A stretch of 64,000 nucleotides of DNA from Bacteroidota bacterium (GTDB taxonomy: Bacteria > Bacteroidota > Bacteroidia > NS11-12g > UBA9320): the NCBI GenBank assembly GCA_947468275.1, contig CANIKO010000001.1, positions 186,001-250,000 on the forward strand, in the 5' to 3' direction. This document shows positions 8,417-17,001 of the stretch, in pieces (position 1 is the first letter of the stretch; each line of letters begins with the position of its first letter). The translations under genes were made by a program, and so were the position numbers. A model generated the notes under the pieces. It made no database searches and had not been told where the DNA came from. It saw nothing but the letters and a program-made list of their open reading frames with translations.

Positions 8417-9982
8417 CTAATCTACATTATTAATAATCAGTTTGCTATTAATATACTTTTCTCCTTTTTTTATCTGTATGTAGTAAAGGCCATTAGCTAA
8501 AGAAGTCGTTATTAATTCCATGACTAGTTTATCTGCTAGTGTTTTTAATACTGTTATTCCTGTATTATCCACAATAATAATTTCAGCATTGATGAGGTCT
8601 TTCGATAATTCAAATTTAAAGGAATGATCAGACGGGTTTGGGTAAATTTTAAAAGAATTGTATGTAATAGTATTTGAAATAGTTGCCGGTATAGTAATTT
8701 TACTTTCTGTAAATGATGAGCAACCATATATATTAGTAACCGTTAGCCTAACAGATACGTCTTTATTCCCAATTCCTAAATACCTGTGACTAACGCTTGG
8801 GGCAACTGTATCCGAGGTGCCATCTCCAAAATTCCACTTGTATGAACTGTAGCCACCTTGCGCGGGTGAAAGCCAAATTGTGCGACCATCAAATGAAAAA
8901 TTAAACCGTGCATCAGGTAATGGTTTTATATCCATGAAAATGGTATTGGATTTTATACTGCAACTGCCATTACTGGCAATGACCCAAACAGAATCCTTAT
9001 CTTTTGGCAACGAATGAAGCCACTTATTTGAAGCGCTTTTTTGCTTTGAAATTCCATTTAAATAGAAATTATATTCCTTTAATATTGAAGGCAAAACACT
9101 CAACATGGCACTACTTCCATCACAAAAAAGGTTTTGGGGATTAGCACTTGACAGGATTGGATTGGGTTTTTCTGAAATCCTTATTTTAAATGAATCAGGT
9201 TTTGAAAAACCTTTTATATTTTTAGTGCTCAAAACAGCCCAATACGTTCCTTGGGTACCGTATTTTACTATCGGATTTTGAGAGGTTGAATAATTTGGAG
9301 TCGCTCCAATTAATTGCCAATTCCAGTTAGTAGCTGAATTTGTACTTGAACCATTAAGTTTCATGTCAGTCCCTATGCAGGCTAAAGAATCTGAACTAAC
9401 TTTGGCAACGGGTAAAAGATTTGAGGGGTAAATTGTAAATGTTTTAGAATACAAACTATCTCCTGTGTGGTCGTAGTCGCCATTAGCAGCTATCAAACAT
9501 AAATAAAATGTTAAAGGTCCCACATTTTTGGATGGAGCTTTCCAGGTAAATACCCAATCTGTTGAATTGGTTCCAGTGGAGGATTGCCCACTATAATTGT
9601 GAATTACATAATCGCGCGAAAAGTTGGAAGATGAAATTACTTGCACTCTGCCTGAACCCGAAAAGGAACCGGCCATGGAATCTCGGGTATCCAAAACTGT
9701 AGTTTCAAATCCCCAGGTAGAAATACCTAATTGTGTTGAAGATATTTTAATAATATATGTAGAGTCGGGTATATAACCATTCCCTGTAAAATTAGAAGTT
9801 AGAGAAATGAAATCCCAATTATGTCCGGATGTGATTTCAGGGCCATAATGACAGTGGGTGCAATTATATTCGCTAGGAGCTGAGCTATGTGAACTTGGCG
9901 GACCATTGCTGTAGGATACTGAATAGTAGGAAATAGTGCAAAGTTGTAGAATAAAAAAACAGAGAATAATTTTTTTAATCAT
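8417..9982 (-). CDS. T9SS-exported choice-of-anchor V / PKD protein (paralogue)
   Basis: This 521-residue protein is a shorter relative of its downstream neighbour. It has the same signal peptide plan (MIKKIILCFFILQLCTISYYSVS), the same N-terminal domain with SAPSEYNCTHCHYG (C41, C44, H45), a following Ig-like repeat, a PKD repeat near 390 (WNFGDGTSD...VSHRY) and a T9SS type A domain (KIYPNPSDHSFKFELSKDL ... GLYYIQIKKGEKY). Compared with the 851-residue copy it lacks several middle repeats, as expected after tandem duplication with loss or gain of beta-sandwich modules. The 181-base gap between the two contains a promoter for the downstream copy. Surface location is well supported; the ligand is unknown. 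Confidence 0.85.
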   Translation of the reverse strand: MIKKIILCFFILQLCTISYYSVSYSNGPPSSHSSAPSEYNCTHCHYGPEITSGHNWDFISLTSNFTGNGYIPDSTYIIKISSTQLGISTWGFETTVLDTRDSMAGSFSGSGRVQVISSSNFSRDYVIHNYSGQSSTGTNSTDWVFTWKAPSKNVGPLTFYLCLIAANGDYDHTGDSLYSKTFTIYPSNLLPVAKVSSDSLACIGTDMKLNGSSTNSATNWNWQLIGATPNYSTSQNPIVKYGTQGTYWAVLSTKNIKGFSKPDSFKIRISEKPNPILSSANPQNLFCDGSSAMLSVLPSILKEYNFYLNGISKQKSASNKWLHSLPKDKDSVWVIASNGSCSIKSNTIFMDIKPLPDARFNFSFDGRTIWLSPAQGGYSSYKWNFGDGTSDTVAPSVSHRYLGIGNKDVSVRLTVTNIYGCSSFTESKITIPATISNTITYNSFKIYPNPSDHSFKFELSKDLINAEIIIVDNTGITVLKTLADKLVMELITTSLANGLYYIQIKKGEKYINSKLIINNVD

Positions 9983-10032
9983 GGGTTTCTCTTTTTGTCA
10001 AAAACGAATATGCCTATAAGTATTAGTTTTTT

Positions 10033-10911
10033 TTATGATTTTACTCCGCGCACAATTTTTTCCAACTCATCCCATTCCTCGGGTTTTATCATATCTAAAA
10101 AATTAAATTCCCCAGCACCTTTCAGCCATTCTCCTCCATCTATTATTAGCTCTTCACCGGTCATAAAGGCTGAAAAATCAGACATTATATAGGAAGCTAA
10201 ATTGGCCAGTTCATGGTGATTACCAACTCTGCCTAAAGGTATTTTTTTAGTAAAATCAAAACGGTTGGAAATAGCTTCAGGAAACAAGCGGTCCCAGGCT
10301 CCTTTGGTAGGAAATGGCCCAGGCGAAATGGTATTGAAACGTATATTGTATTTTGCCCATTCCACCGCCAGTGATCGTGTAATGGCCAACATACCGGCCT
10401 TTGCTGCTGCTGATGGAACCACATAGCCTGAGCCAGTGGTGGCATAGGTAGTGGTAATGCTCAACACATTGCCTTGCAATTTTTCTTTTATCCAATATTT
10501 TCCGCAGGCCAATATGCAATTTTTACCGCCTTTAAGAACAATGTCCAGCACGATATCAAAAGCCCGATGCGACAATCTTTCGGTAGGGGATATAAAATTT
10601 CCGGCAGCATTATTTACCAATCCGGTTACTTTTCCGAATTTTGCAATTACCAAATTTAGAGATGTTTCCACTTCGTCATAATTCCTAACATCGCAAGCCA
10701 ATGCTGATACCTCATTACCAGTGGCCGCAGTTATTTCAGCCGCAGTTTTTTGAACTACTTCTAGCCGCCGGCCCCAAATACTCACTTTGGCTCCTAATAA
10801 TGAAAATCCTTCGGCCATACTTCGGCCAAGGCCTGTACCACCGCCTGTTACTATTATTACTTCATCCTTTAAAGCTCCTTCGCGAAGCATAAGGTTTTCT
10901 TTTTCTATCAT
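10033..10911 (-). CDS. SDR oxidoreductase, 2,4-dienoyl-CoA reductase (DECR1-like)
   Basis: This is a short-chain dehydrogenase of 292 residues with the NADP-binding motif TGGGTGLG (22-29) and NNAAG (100-104). At the active site the usual YxxxK is replaced by S167-AAA-K171 in SGYVVPSAAAKAG, with Y156 upstream. That is the arrangement of mitochondrial-type 2,4-dienoyl-CoA reductase, and the flanking residues (RFNTISPGPFPTKGA, IDGGEWL) also resemble that family closely. The likely role is NADPH-dependent removal of a double bond during beta-oxidation of unsaturated fatty acids. A start further in, at M8 (LMLREGALK), is possible. No other fatty-acid oxidation gene is adjacent. Confidence 0.85.
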   Translation of the reverse strand: MIEKENLMLREGALKDEVIIVTGGGTGLGRSMAEGFSLLGAKVSIWGRRLEVVQKTAAEITAATGNEVSALACDVRNYDEVETSLNLVIAKFGKVTGLVNNAAGNFISPTERLSHRAFDIVLDIVLKGGKNCILACGKYWIKEKLQGNVLSITTTYATTGSGYVVPSAAAKAGMLAITRSLAVEWAKYNIRFNTISPGPFPTKGAWDRLFPEAISNRFDFTKKIPLGRVGNHHELANLASYIMSDFSAFMTGEELIIDGGEWLKGAGEFNFLDMIKPEEWDELEKIVRGVKS

Positions 10912-10977
10912 AATTTATATTGTGTCTAACGTTGATTAATATGATTTTTTATTGTTTTTATGACGCATTGTCCTTTC

Positions 10978-11925
10978 CTACAACCATTTTTTTCGTTTGA
11001 AATAAATTGCTGTGATAATAACGGTGAGCAGCATAAGGATAATGGCCGAAGGATAACCATAATGCCAAGTAAGTTCGGGCATAAAATTAAAATTCATGCC
11101 GTAAATACTGGCAATAAGCATAGGGGGCATAAAAAATAAACTTACAATTGTGAAAAGTTTGATACTATTGTTTTGTTCATATGTTATTAAATTATTTAAG
11201 GTGCTGTCGATATAATCCATGCGGTCAAAATTGAAACGTATAAAATCAATAACTGATTCTAAGTCTTTTACTGAAATATCTAATTCATGTTCTGTTTTTT
11301 GATTGAGATAAGATGTTTTTTTAATTACACTTATTAGCAATTTTATGTCAATACAATTTTGCATCATCAGCATAAAATTTTCACGCAAGGCATTAAGTTT
11401 TAAAATTAATGGTTTGCTAGTTTGCTTATCATTGATAATGGCTTTTGAAAGTGCTGAAATTCCTTTCGATAAATCCTCAATCAAATCGGCATGATTACCA
11501 ATCCGAAGGTCAATTATGCTTAAAAAAACATCTGAACTTGAAATTTTTTGGTTGGCAGACAATACTTTTTTTGAAGTTTCTTTAAACGACCTAAAATCAT
11601 AGTCTCGGTTGGTTACTATTAAATTTTTTTCAACAGTGAAGGACACAATCTTTGGAACAAGTGAATTTTCTTGTTGTGTTATAAAATAAGAATGGCTTAC
11701 AATATGGTTTTCGTATTCCACATATCTAGAACTTTGCTCAATTTCCACCGATTCTTTGGTATTCATTATTTCTAACCCAAAGTGGTTTTCAATTAATTTT
11801 TCATCGTCTTCATCCCATCCAAGTAAGTCAACCCAAATAATATTTTCTCTTTTCAATGATCGAAGTAGGCCCACATCATTAGTCATTTCTACATGGTCGT
11901 TTACTTTATGATAAATTGAAATCAT
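10978..11925 (-). CDS. corA: CorA-family divalent metal ion (Mg2+/Co2+) transporter
   Basis: The 315-residue protein has the CorA plan: a large N-terminal cytoplasmic domain, a long helix leading into the membrane, then two C-terminal membrane segments with the signature GMN in IASIYGMNFNFMPEL between them, and a basic tail YFKRKKWL. It forms pentameric channels for Mg2+ and possibly Co2+ or Ni2+. It lies 66 bases upstream of the dienoyl-CoA reductase gene on the same strand. Family assignment is secure; ion preference is not readable. Confidence 0.93.
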   Translation of the reverse strand: MISIYHKVNDHVEMTNDVGLLRSLKRENIIWVDLLGWDEDDEKLIENHFGLEIMNTKESVEIEQSSRYVEYENHIVSHSYFITQQENSLVPKIVSFTVEKNLIVTNRDYDFRSFKETSKKVLSANQKISSSDVFLSIIDLRIGNHADLIEDLSKGISALSKAIINDKQTSKPLILKLNALRENFMLMMQNCIDIKLLISVIKKTSYLNQKTEHELDISVKDLESVIDFIRFNFDRMDYIDSTLNNLITYEQNNSIKLFTIVSLFFMPPMLIASIYGMNFNFMPELTWHYGYPSAIILMLLTVIITAIYFKRKKWL

Positions 11926-12103
11926 TTAGGCAAAGTAAAGGGTTTTATTTTTAAGTTTGCTGCACTTTGAAATACCTTTATAAAAATTATAAAACTCAAT
12001 GAAAATAAGCAACGGTATTACATTTAGCCAATAGTTGAAACATTGAAAATTACAAATCGAAGATTCGATAATACCTATGATTTAAAAAAATAAATATTAT
12101 CAA

Positions 12104-12865
12104 ATGAAAGTTACATTTCTAGGTACCGGCACTTCACAAGGCGTTCCATTAATTGGGTGCCTTTGCCAAATTTGTAAGAGTTTGAATCACAAAGACAAAC
12201 GACTTAGAAGTTCGATATTAATACAAATTGAAGGAAAAAATTTCGTAATAGACACCGGTCCCGATTTCCGGCAGCAAATGCTAGTGACTGAAATACCAAG
12301 GCTAGATGCAATATTATTTACTCATTCTCACAAAGATCATATTAGCGGCTTTGATGATATTAGGGCTTATAATTATATTCAGAAGGAACATATAGATGTT
12401 TATCTTGAAGAGGCAGTAATGCAAGCAATGAGAAGGGATTTCTTTTATATGTTTGAGGATTTTAAATATCCAGGCGTGCCTGAAGCCAACTTTCATATTA
12501 TTAATGAAAATGAATTTTTACTTCAAGGTATTAAAATTATTCCCATTCGGGTTTTTCATCATAAAATGCCAGTATTGGGTTTTAGAATTGGGGACTTTAC
12601 CTATATAACTGATGCAAATAATATCCCCGAGTCTGAGATTAAAAAGATACGAGGTTCTGAAGTTTTAGTATTAAATGCTTTGAGGCGTGATGCTCACATA
12701 TCCCATTTTTCATTATCTGAAGCCATTGAAATGGTTAATAAAATAAATCCAACCAAAGCTTATTTTACACATGTTAGTCACCAGCTTGGGCTGCATGAGG
12801 AAGTGAATAAAGAATTGCCAAAGAATATTGAACTTGCTTGGGATGGACTTGAAATTAAATGTTGA
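12104..12865 (+). CDS. MBL-fold metallo-hydrolase (PhnP-like)
   Basis: The 253-residue protein starts with MKVTFLGTGTSQGVPLIGC and carries the zinc motif THSHKDH (H74, H76, D78, H79), a later DTGP and HHK, and ends with HVSHQLG, the pattern of PhnP-like metallo-beta-lactamase-fold phosphodiesterases. C19, C21 and C24 near the N-terminus resemble the extra zinc site of PhnP. The true substrate is unknown, since no phosphonate genes are nearby. Its stop codon (TGA, 12863-12865) lies inside the left arm of an inverted repeat that bounds the pseudogene downstream. Confidence 0.85.
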   Translation: MKVTFLGTGTSQGVPLIGCLCQICKSLNHKDKRLRSSILIQIEGKNFVIDTGPDFRQQMLVTEIPRLDAILFTHSHKDHISGFDDIRAYNYIQKEHIDVYLEEAVMQAMRRDFFYMFEDFKYPGVPEANFHIINENEFLLQGIKIIPIRVFHHKMPVLGFRIGDFTYITDANNIPESEIKKIRGSEVLVLNALRRDAHISHFSLSEAIEMVNKINPTKAYFTHVSHQLGLHEEVNKELPKNIELAWDGLEIKC

Positions 12866-12877
12866 ACTGTGAATGTT
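12862..12877 (+). repeat. Left arm of 16-bp inverted repeat around four-helix-bundle pseudogene
   Basis: TTGAACTGTGAATGTT here is repeated exactly, inverted, at 13278-13293. This arm contains the stop codon of the upstream MBL-fold gene. The two arms enclose 12878-13277, which holds only the pseudogene. Confidence 0.75.
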
Positions 12878-12901
12878 GAATGTTTTTTCTTTGCCAAATA
12901 G

Positions 12902-13259
12902 TTGAAAGACTCCAAAAATATACTCAAAGATAAATCCTTTCAATTTGCAATTCGAGTTGTGAATTAATATAAGTATTTGCAGAGCGACAAAAAGGAATAT
13001 GTTATTTCAAAACAAATTTTACGGAGTTGAACATCTATTGTTGCAAACTTAAGGGAGGCGTATAGTGCTGAAAGTAAAAATGATTTCATTCACAAATTAT
13101 CTATTTGTCAGAAAGAAACAAATGAATAGATTTATTGGCTGGAACTTCTTAAAGCAACAGAATATATTTCTCAGGATGAATTCGATTCTATTTCAAATAA
13201 TGTTGCTGAGCTGTATAAAATAATAACAAGTTGCAAAAGAAAATTTAAACAAAAAATAA
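12902..13259 (+). pseudogene. Decayed four-helix-bundle protein gene (23S rRNA intervening-sequence protein family)
   Basis: Reading one frame from TTG at 12902 gives a recognisable four-helix-bundle protein: KDKSFQFAIRVVN, YKYLQSDKKEYVISKQILRS, ANLREAYSAESKNDFIHKL, then IYWLELLKATEYISQDEF and NNVAELYKII. It is interrupted by three different stops: TAA at 12965, TGA at 13028 and TAG at 13127. Each sits where the family has a sense residue (probably leucine, glycine in RSGTS, and serine in ESIYWLELL) and is one base from a sense codon. Near the 3' end a small deletion shifts the frame so that the familiar tail AKENLNKK ends at TAA 13257-13259. The original ATG also seems lost. This fills the 417-base gap between two convergent genes. 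Confidence 0.85.
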
Positions 13260-13277
13260 TTTACTAGATTAAACCCT

Positions 13278-13293
13278 AACATTCACAGTTCAA
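13278..13293 (-). repeat. Right arm of 16-bp inverted repeat around four-helix-bundle pseudogene
   Basis: On the minus strand this reads TTGAACTGTGAATGTT, identical to 12862-12877. It contains the last codons and the stop (TGA, 13283-13285) of folP, which runs into it from the right. Confidence 0.75.
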
Positions 13294-14140
13294 AATTCAT
13301 AACTATTTTCACAGCTTCCACCGCTTCTTTCACGTCATGAACTCTTAGAATATTTGCACCGTTTAATAGTGCAATTGTATTGGCAACAGTTGTTCCATTC
13401 AAAGCCTCTTTTGATGAAATATTTAACACCTCATTAATCATACGTTTGCGACTCAAGCCTGCTAATATTGGACAATCGAGCATATTAAAAGCGGATAAAT
13501 TTTTGAGTAATGAATAATTATGTTCAAGATTTTTGCCAAACCCAAAACCGGGATCAATAATAACATCCTTAATACCGGCTTTACGATAGAGTTGAATTTT
13601 ATTTATAAAATAATCCAAAATTTCAGTAATAACATTGCTGTATTTAGGATTAATCTGCATTGTTTTTGAGTGGCCTTGTTTGTGCATAGCAATGTATGGA
13701 ACCCCAAGTGAAGCGACGGTTTCAATCATGTTAGGGTCATCATCGCCTGCCGATATATCATTGACAATAGACGCTCCTGCATTAACAGCTTCCATAGCCA
13801 CTTTAGCTCTAAATGTATCAATGGAAAGTATTGCATCCTTAAATGTATTGCTAATTTTTTCAATAACTGGAATAACACGATCCATTTCTTCTTGTAATTC
13901 AACCCCATCAGCTCCTGGACGGCTGCTATATCCTCCAATATCAATTATAGAGGCACCGTCCTTTAGCATTTTTTCGGTTTGCCTTATGGCCAAGTCAATG
14001 TTATGATACTTTCCTCCATCAAAAAAAGAATCAGGAGTCGTGTTTAAAATACCCATTATAACTGGAGTATCTAGTGAAAGTAGCTGACCTTTGCAATTAA
14101 TAGAAAAATATTTTGGGGTAAGTGGATTGTTGGCTATCAT
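13283..14140 (-). CDS. folP: Dihydropteroate synthase
   Basis: The 285-residue TIM-barrel enzyme has both DHPS signatures: IMGILNTTPDSFFDGG near the N-terminus and IDIGGYSSRPGA after it. Further conserved pieces are SIDTF, NDISAG, DPGFGFGKN, GLSRK and NGTTVAN...RVHDV. It joins p-aminobenzoate to 7,8-dihydropterin pyrophosphate in folate synthesis in the cytoplasm and is the target of sulfonamides. Its start lies 133 bases from the divergent DoxX-like gene, an arrangement seen repeatedly in this phylum. The last three codons and stop lie in an inverted-repeat arm. Confidence 0.97.
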   Translation of the reverse strand: MIANNPLTPKYFSINCKGQLLSLDTPVIMGILNTTPDSFFDGGKYHNIDLAIRQTEKMLKDGASIIDIGGYSSRPGADGVELQEEMDRVIPVIEKISNTFKDAILSIDTFRAKVAMEAVNAGASIVNDISAGDDDPNMIETVASLGVPYIAMHKQGHSKTMQINPKYSNVITEILDYFINKIQLYRKAGIKDVIIDPGFGFGKNLEHNYSLLKNLSAFNMLDCPILAGLSRKRMINEVLNISSKEALNGTTVANTIALLNGANILRVHDVKEAVEAVKIVMNFEL

Positions 14141-14273
14141 TGTTACTTTTGCAAAGAACTGTAAAAAAAGATAATTTGTTATTGAGTTAACAAGTTATTT
14201 GGTTGCTCAGTAATTATATCAATGTTGTAATGAGTATAAAATTATGATTAAAACAGTTTAGAGAATTACCTAC

Positions 14274-15806
14274 ATGAGATTAATTGCAAACATAGTAAGA
14301 GTATTTGCCGGAGTACTTTTTGTTTTTTCGGGGTTTATAAAAATCAATGACCCTATAGGTTTTTCAATTAAACTTGAAGAATACTTAATTGTATTTGCAT
14401 CTGATTTAGCACCAAAGCCAGATACCCTTTCTGTTAATATAAACAATGGGGCGTCATTGATTGATGAGTCTTTTAATAAAATATTACACAATGAACCTGA
14501 AAGTGAAATTAAAATAAGAACTCAGCCTTGGGAGCATTTAGAAGTTAAAAATGCCAAAGGAATTAGTAAATCCTTTTTTGACAAAACCACTATTTATGTA
14601 TTACTTGATGGTCGTGAATTGTATAAAAAGGAAATTGAAAAAAGTAATGCCGCCCCTTTAAAATTTGTTGTAAACGCTCAAATTAAGAGTAAGGTAATTT
14701 ATAATAAATCAATCACTATTTATAACAACAAGGATATTGTCAGCGAGGACATAATAAATTTAGAAACATACATAAAAGAAGAAGGTTGGTCATCCAAATT
14801 TTGCAATGCTATGATTCCCCTTACCTTATTTTTAGCAATCTTTATTTGTGCATTTGAAATTGTGCTGGGCATTGCCTTATTAATAGGTTTGAAAAAAAAC
14901 TTAACATTATCGTTGTTGGCTTTAATGATGGTGTTCTTTAGTTTTTTAACATGGTATTCGGCTAACTATAATAAAGTAAACGACTGTGGTTGTTTTGGTA
15001 ATGCAATTCCGCTTAGACCCTGGGAGTCATTTATAAAAGATGTGGTGCTTTGTGCATTTATTTTGATACTTATAATTCTTAGAAAATATATTAAACCCAT
15101 ATTTTCAGCAAGTTTTAGTTGGAAATTAATTGTAATTATATCCTTGTTAAGTGTTGGCTTCGCTATTTATTGCTGGTATTATTTACCAGTATTCAATTTT
15201 TTAAAATTTGCTAATGGAAATGATATTGAAAAATTGACCAATCTGCCACCTGGAGCAAAGCAAGAAAAGCGTGAAATGATTTTTATTTATACCAAAAATG
15301 GTAAAGATTATGAATTTACAGCACATGATATGGAGGATAAAAGTATAACACAAAATCCTGAATATAAATTTAAAGACAGATTAGATAAAGTAATAGAAGA
15401 AGGAGATAAGCCTGAAATTCATGATTTTGTGATGATGGATTCTGACGGAGTTGACCACTCAAAGGAATTTTTTGAAAAGGACGAATACAAATTATTGATG
15501 GTTTCGGAAGGACTCACAAGTACCCGACCTCATGCCATGAAAAAGATCGCTGATTTGGCGAATGAATGGACAACAAAATCAAAGTTTGATTTTTGGGCAC
15601 TTACATCCAGTGATTATTCCGAAGCTGAAGCTATTAGGCACGAATATCAATTTTCGTTCAAATTCTATTATGGCGATAATACCAACATTAAATCAATAAT
15701 ACGAAGTAACCCAGGGGTGTTATTATTCAAAAAAGGAACTGTGATAGCATCATGGCCTTCTACGGATTTGCCAAGTTATAAGGAGTTATTGAGGAAAATG
15801 AAATAG
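14274..15806 (+). CDS. DoxX/MauE-like membrane protein (BT_3928 type)
   Basis: The 510-residue protein has one N-terminal membrane segment (RIFAGVLFVFSGFIKINDP), a soluble stretch of about 140 residues, then a cluster of membrane helices at about 180-310. Between helices lies D237-CGCFG (cysteines 238 and 240), the motif of MauE/DoxX redox-linked membrane proteins. The soluble C-terminus (about 400-510) looks like a degenerate thioredoxin fold (LLMVSEG, GVLLFKKGTVIASW). I recall NCBI naming this type the BT_3928 family and that it commonly lies divergent to folP. A role in envelope redox chemistry is inferred. The ABC permease gene follows 59 bases downstream. Confidence 0.75.
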   Translation: MRLIANIVRVFAGVLFVFSGFIKINDPIGFSIKLEEYLIVFASDLAPKPDTLSVNINNGASLIDESFNKILHNEPESEIKIRTQPWEHLEVKNAKGISKSFFDKTTIYVLLDGRELYKKEIEKSNAAPLKFVVNAQIKSKVIYNKSITIYNNKDIVSEDIINLETYIKEEGWSSKFCNAMIPLTLFLAIFICAFEIVLGIALLIGLKKNLTLSLLALMMVFFSFLTWYSANYNKVNDCGCFGNAIPLRPWESFIKDVVLCAFILILIILRKYIKPIFSASFSWKLIVIISLLSVGFAIYCWYYLPVFNFLKFANGNDIEKLTNLPPGAKQEKREMIFIYTKNGKDYEFTAHDMEDKSITQNPEYKFKDRLDKVIEEGDKPEIHDFVMMDSDGVDHSKEFFEKDEYKLLMVSEGLTSTRPHAMKKIADLANEWTTKSKFDFWALTSSDYSEAEAIRHEYQFSFKFYYGDNTNIKSIIRSNPGVLLFKKGTVIASWPSTDLPSYKELLRKMK

Positions 15807-15865
15807 GAGTTGATAAATGGTAATTAGGTTATAATATTTTTAATATTCAAAGTTCCTCAATAGAA

Positions 15866-16921
15866 ATGGTTTCCTACATAATTAAAAAGGTTCTTTATGG
15901 ATTACTTATTTTTATAAGTGTAGCTACGGTTGTGTTTTTTTTATTCAGTGCTTCATTTCCAACACCTGATGAATTAGCAACTGGTCAGCGAAGTGATGAA
16001 AAAACCAAACAAGCTATTCAGCGCGAGTTTGGATTGGATAAGCCTATTTGGAAACAATATATACTTTATTTAAATGATATTTCATTTGTTTCACTTTATG
16101 CTAATAAAAATTATGAAGACATTAATGTTTCAAAGACACGATTAATTAAGCTGGGTGAAAAAAGTGTAGTTCTCAAATTTCCATATTTAAGAAGGTCCTT
16201 TCAAAGCGGCAAGCAGGTTAATTTAATTTTATCAGAAGCTTTTAAGGGGACTTTGATTTTAGCCGTTGCCTCTATATTATTGGCTTCATTATTTGGGGTA
16301 GCTTTGGGAGCCATAGCTGCTATAAAAAAAGACACATGGATAGATCGGGCTGTTTTGTTTATTTCAACCTTAGGGATCTCGCTGCCTTCATTTTTTGTTG
16401 CTATTATTTTAGCTTGGTTATTTGGTTTTGTATTAAATAAATATACAGGGCTTAATATGACCGGAAATTACAGTGATATTGATCCTTTTAAAGGCAACAT
16501 ATATAAATGGGGAAATTTAATATTACCCACATTAGCTTTAGGAATTAGACCGTTAGCAATATTTAGTCAACTTACCCGTGCCTCAGTTTTGGATGTATTG
16601 CCTCGCGACTATATAAGAACGGCAAGAGCCAAAGGACTTTCCACTCGATTAATAATTATTAGGCATTTGCTTCGGAACTCTTTAATACCAGTTATTACTG
16701 CCATTTCAGGTTGGTTTGCTTCTTTATTAGCGGGTACTTTTTTTGTAGAGTTTATATTTAACTGGAAAGGATTAGGGAAAGTTACTGTCGAAGCTCTTGA
16801 TAATTCTGATTTGCCAGTGGTGATGGGCTCTGTAATTATAGTAGCACTGATTTTTGTTGTAGTAAATATATTGGTCGATATAATTTACACACTTCTAGAT
16901 CCTCGAATTACACTTGAATAA
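15866..16921 (+). CDS. ABC transporter permease, peptide/nickel (DppB) type
   Basis: The 351-residue protein begins with a membrane helix (IIKKVLYGLLIFISVATVVFF) and the DppB-like FGLDKPIW. Five more helices follow, with the permease EAA-type loop ARAKGLSTRLIIIRHLLRNSLIPVIT near residue 250. It would form half of the channel of an oligopeptide-type ABC importer. No binding protein, second permease or ATPase is adjacent, so its partners are elsewhere or it works outside a standard importer. An orphan permease downstream of the DoxX-like gene is a common arrangement in Bacteroidota. Confidence 0.88.
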   Translation: MVSYIIKKVLYGLLIFISVATVVFFLFSASFPTPDELATGQRSDEKTKQAIQREFGLDKPIWKQYILYLNDISFVSLYANKNYEDINVSKTRLIKLGEKSVVLKFPYLRRSFQSGKQVNLILSEAFKGTLILAVASILLASLFGVALGAIAAIKKDTWIDRAVLFISTLGISLPSFFVAIILAWLFGFVLNKYTGLNMTGNYSDIDPFKGNIYKWGNLILPTLALGIRPLAIFSQLTRASVLDVLPRDYIRTARAKGLSTRLIIIRHLLRNSLIPVITAISGWFASLLAGTFFVEFIFNWKGLGKVTVEALDNSDLPVVMGSVIIVALIFVVVNILVDIIYTLLDPRITLE

Positions 16922-17001
16922 AATATTGAAATGCTTCTGAAAAATTTAAATATGGCATTCAAAAGGCCGTTGATTTAAAAAAAATAAATATAGAATTACT
17001 T

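Noticed and set aside
12902-13259. Stop-codon recoding to explain the four-helix-bundle gene.
   Set aside because: Three different stop codons interrupt one gene, neighbouring genes use all stops normally, and there is an additional frameshift.
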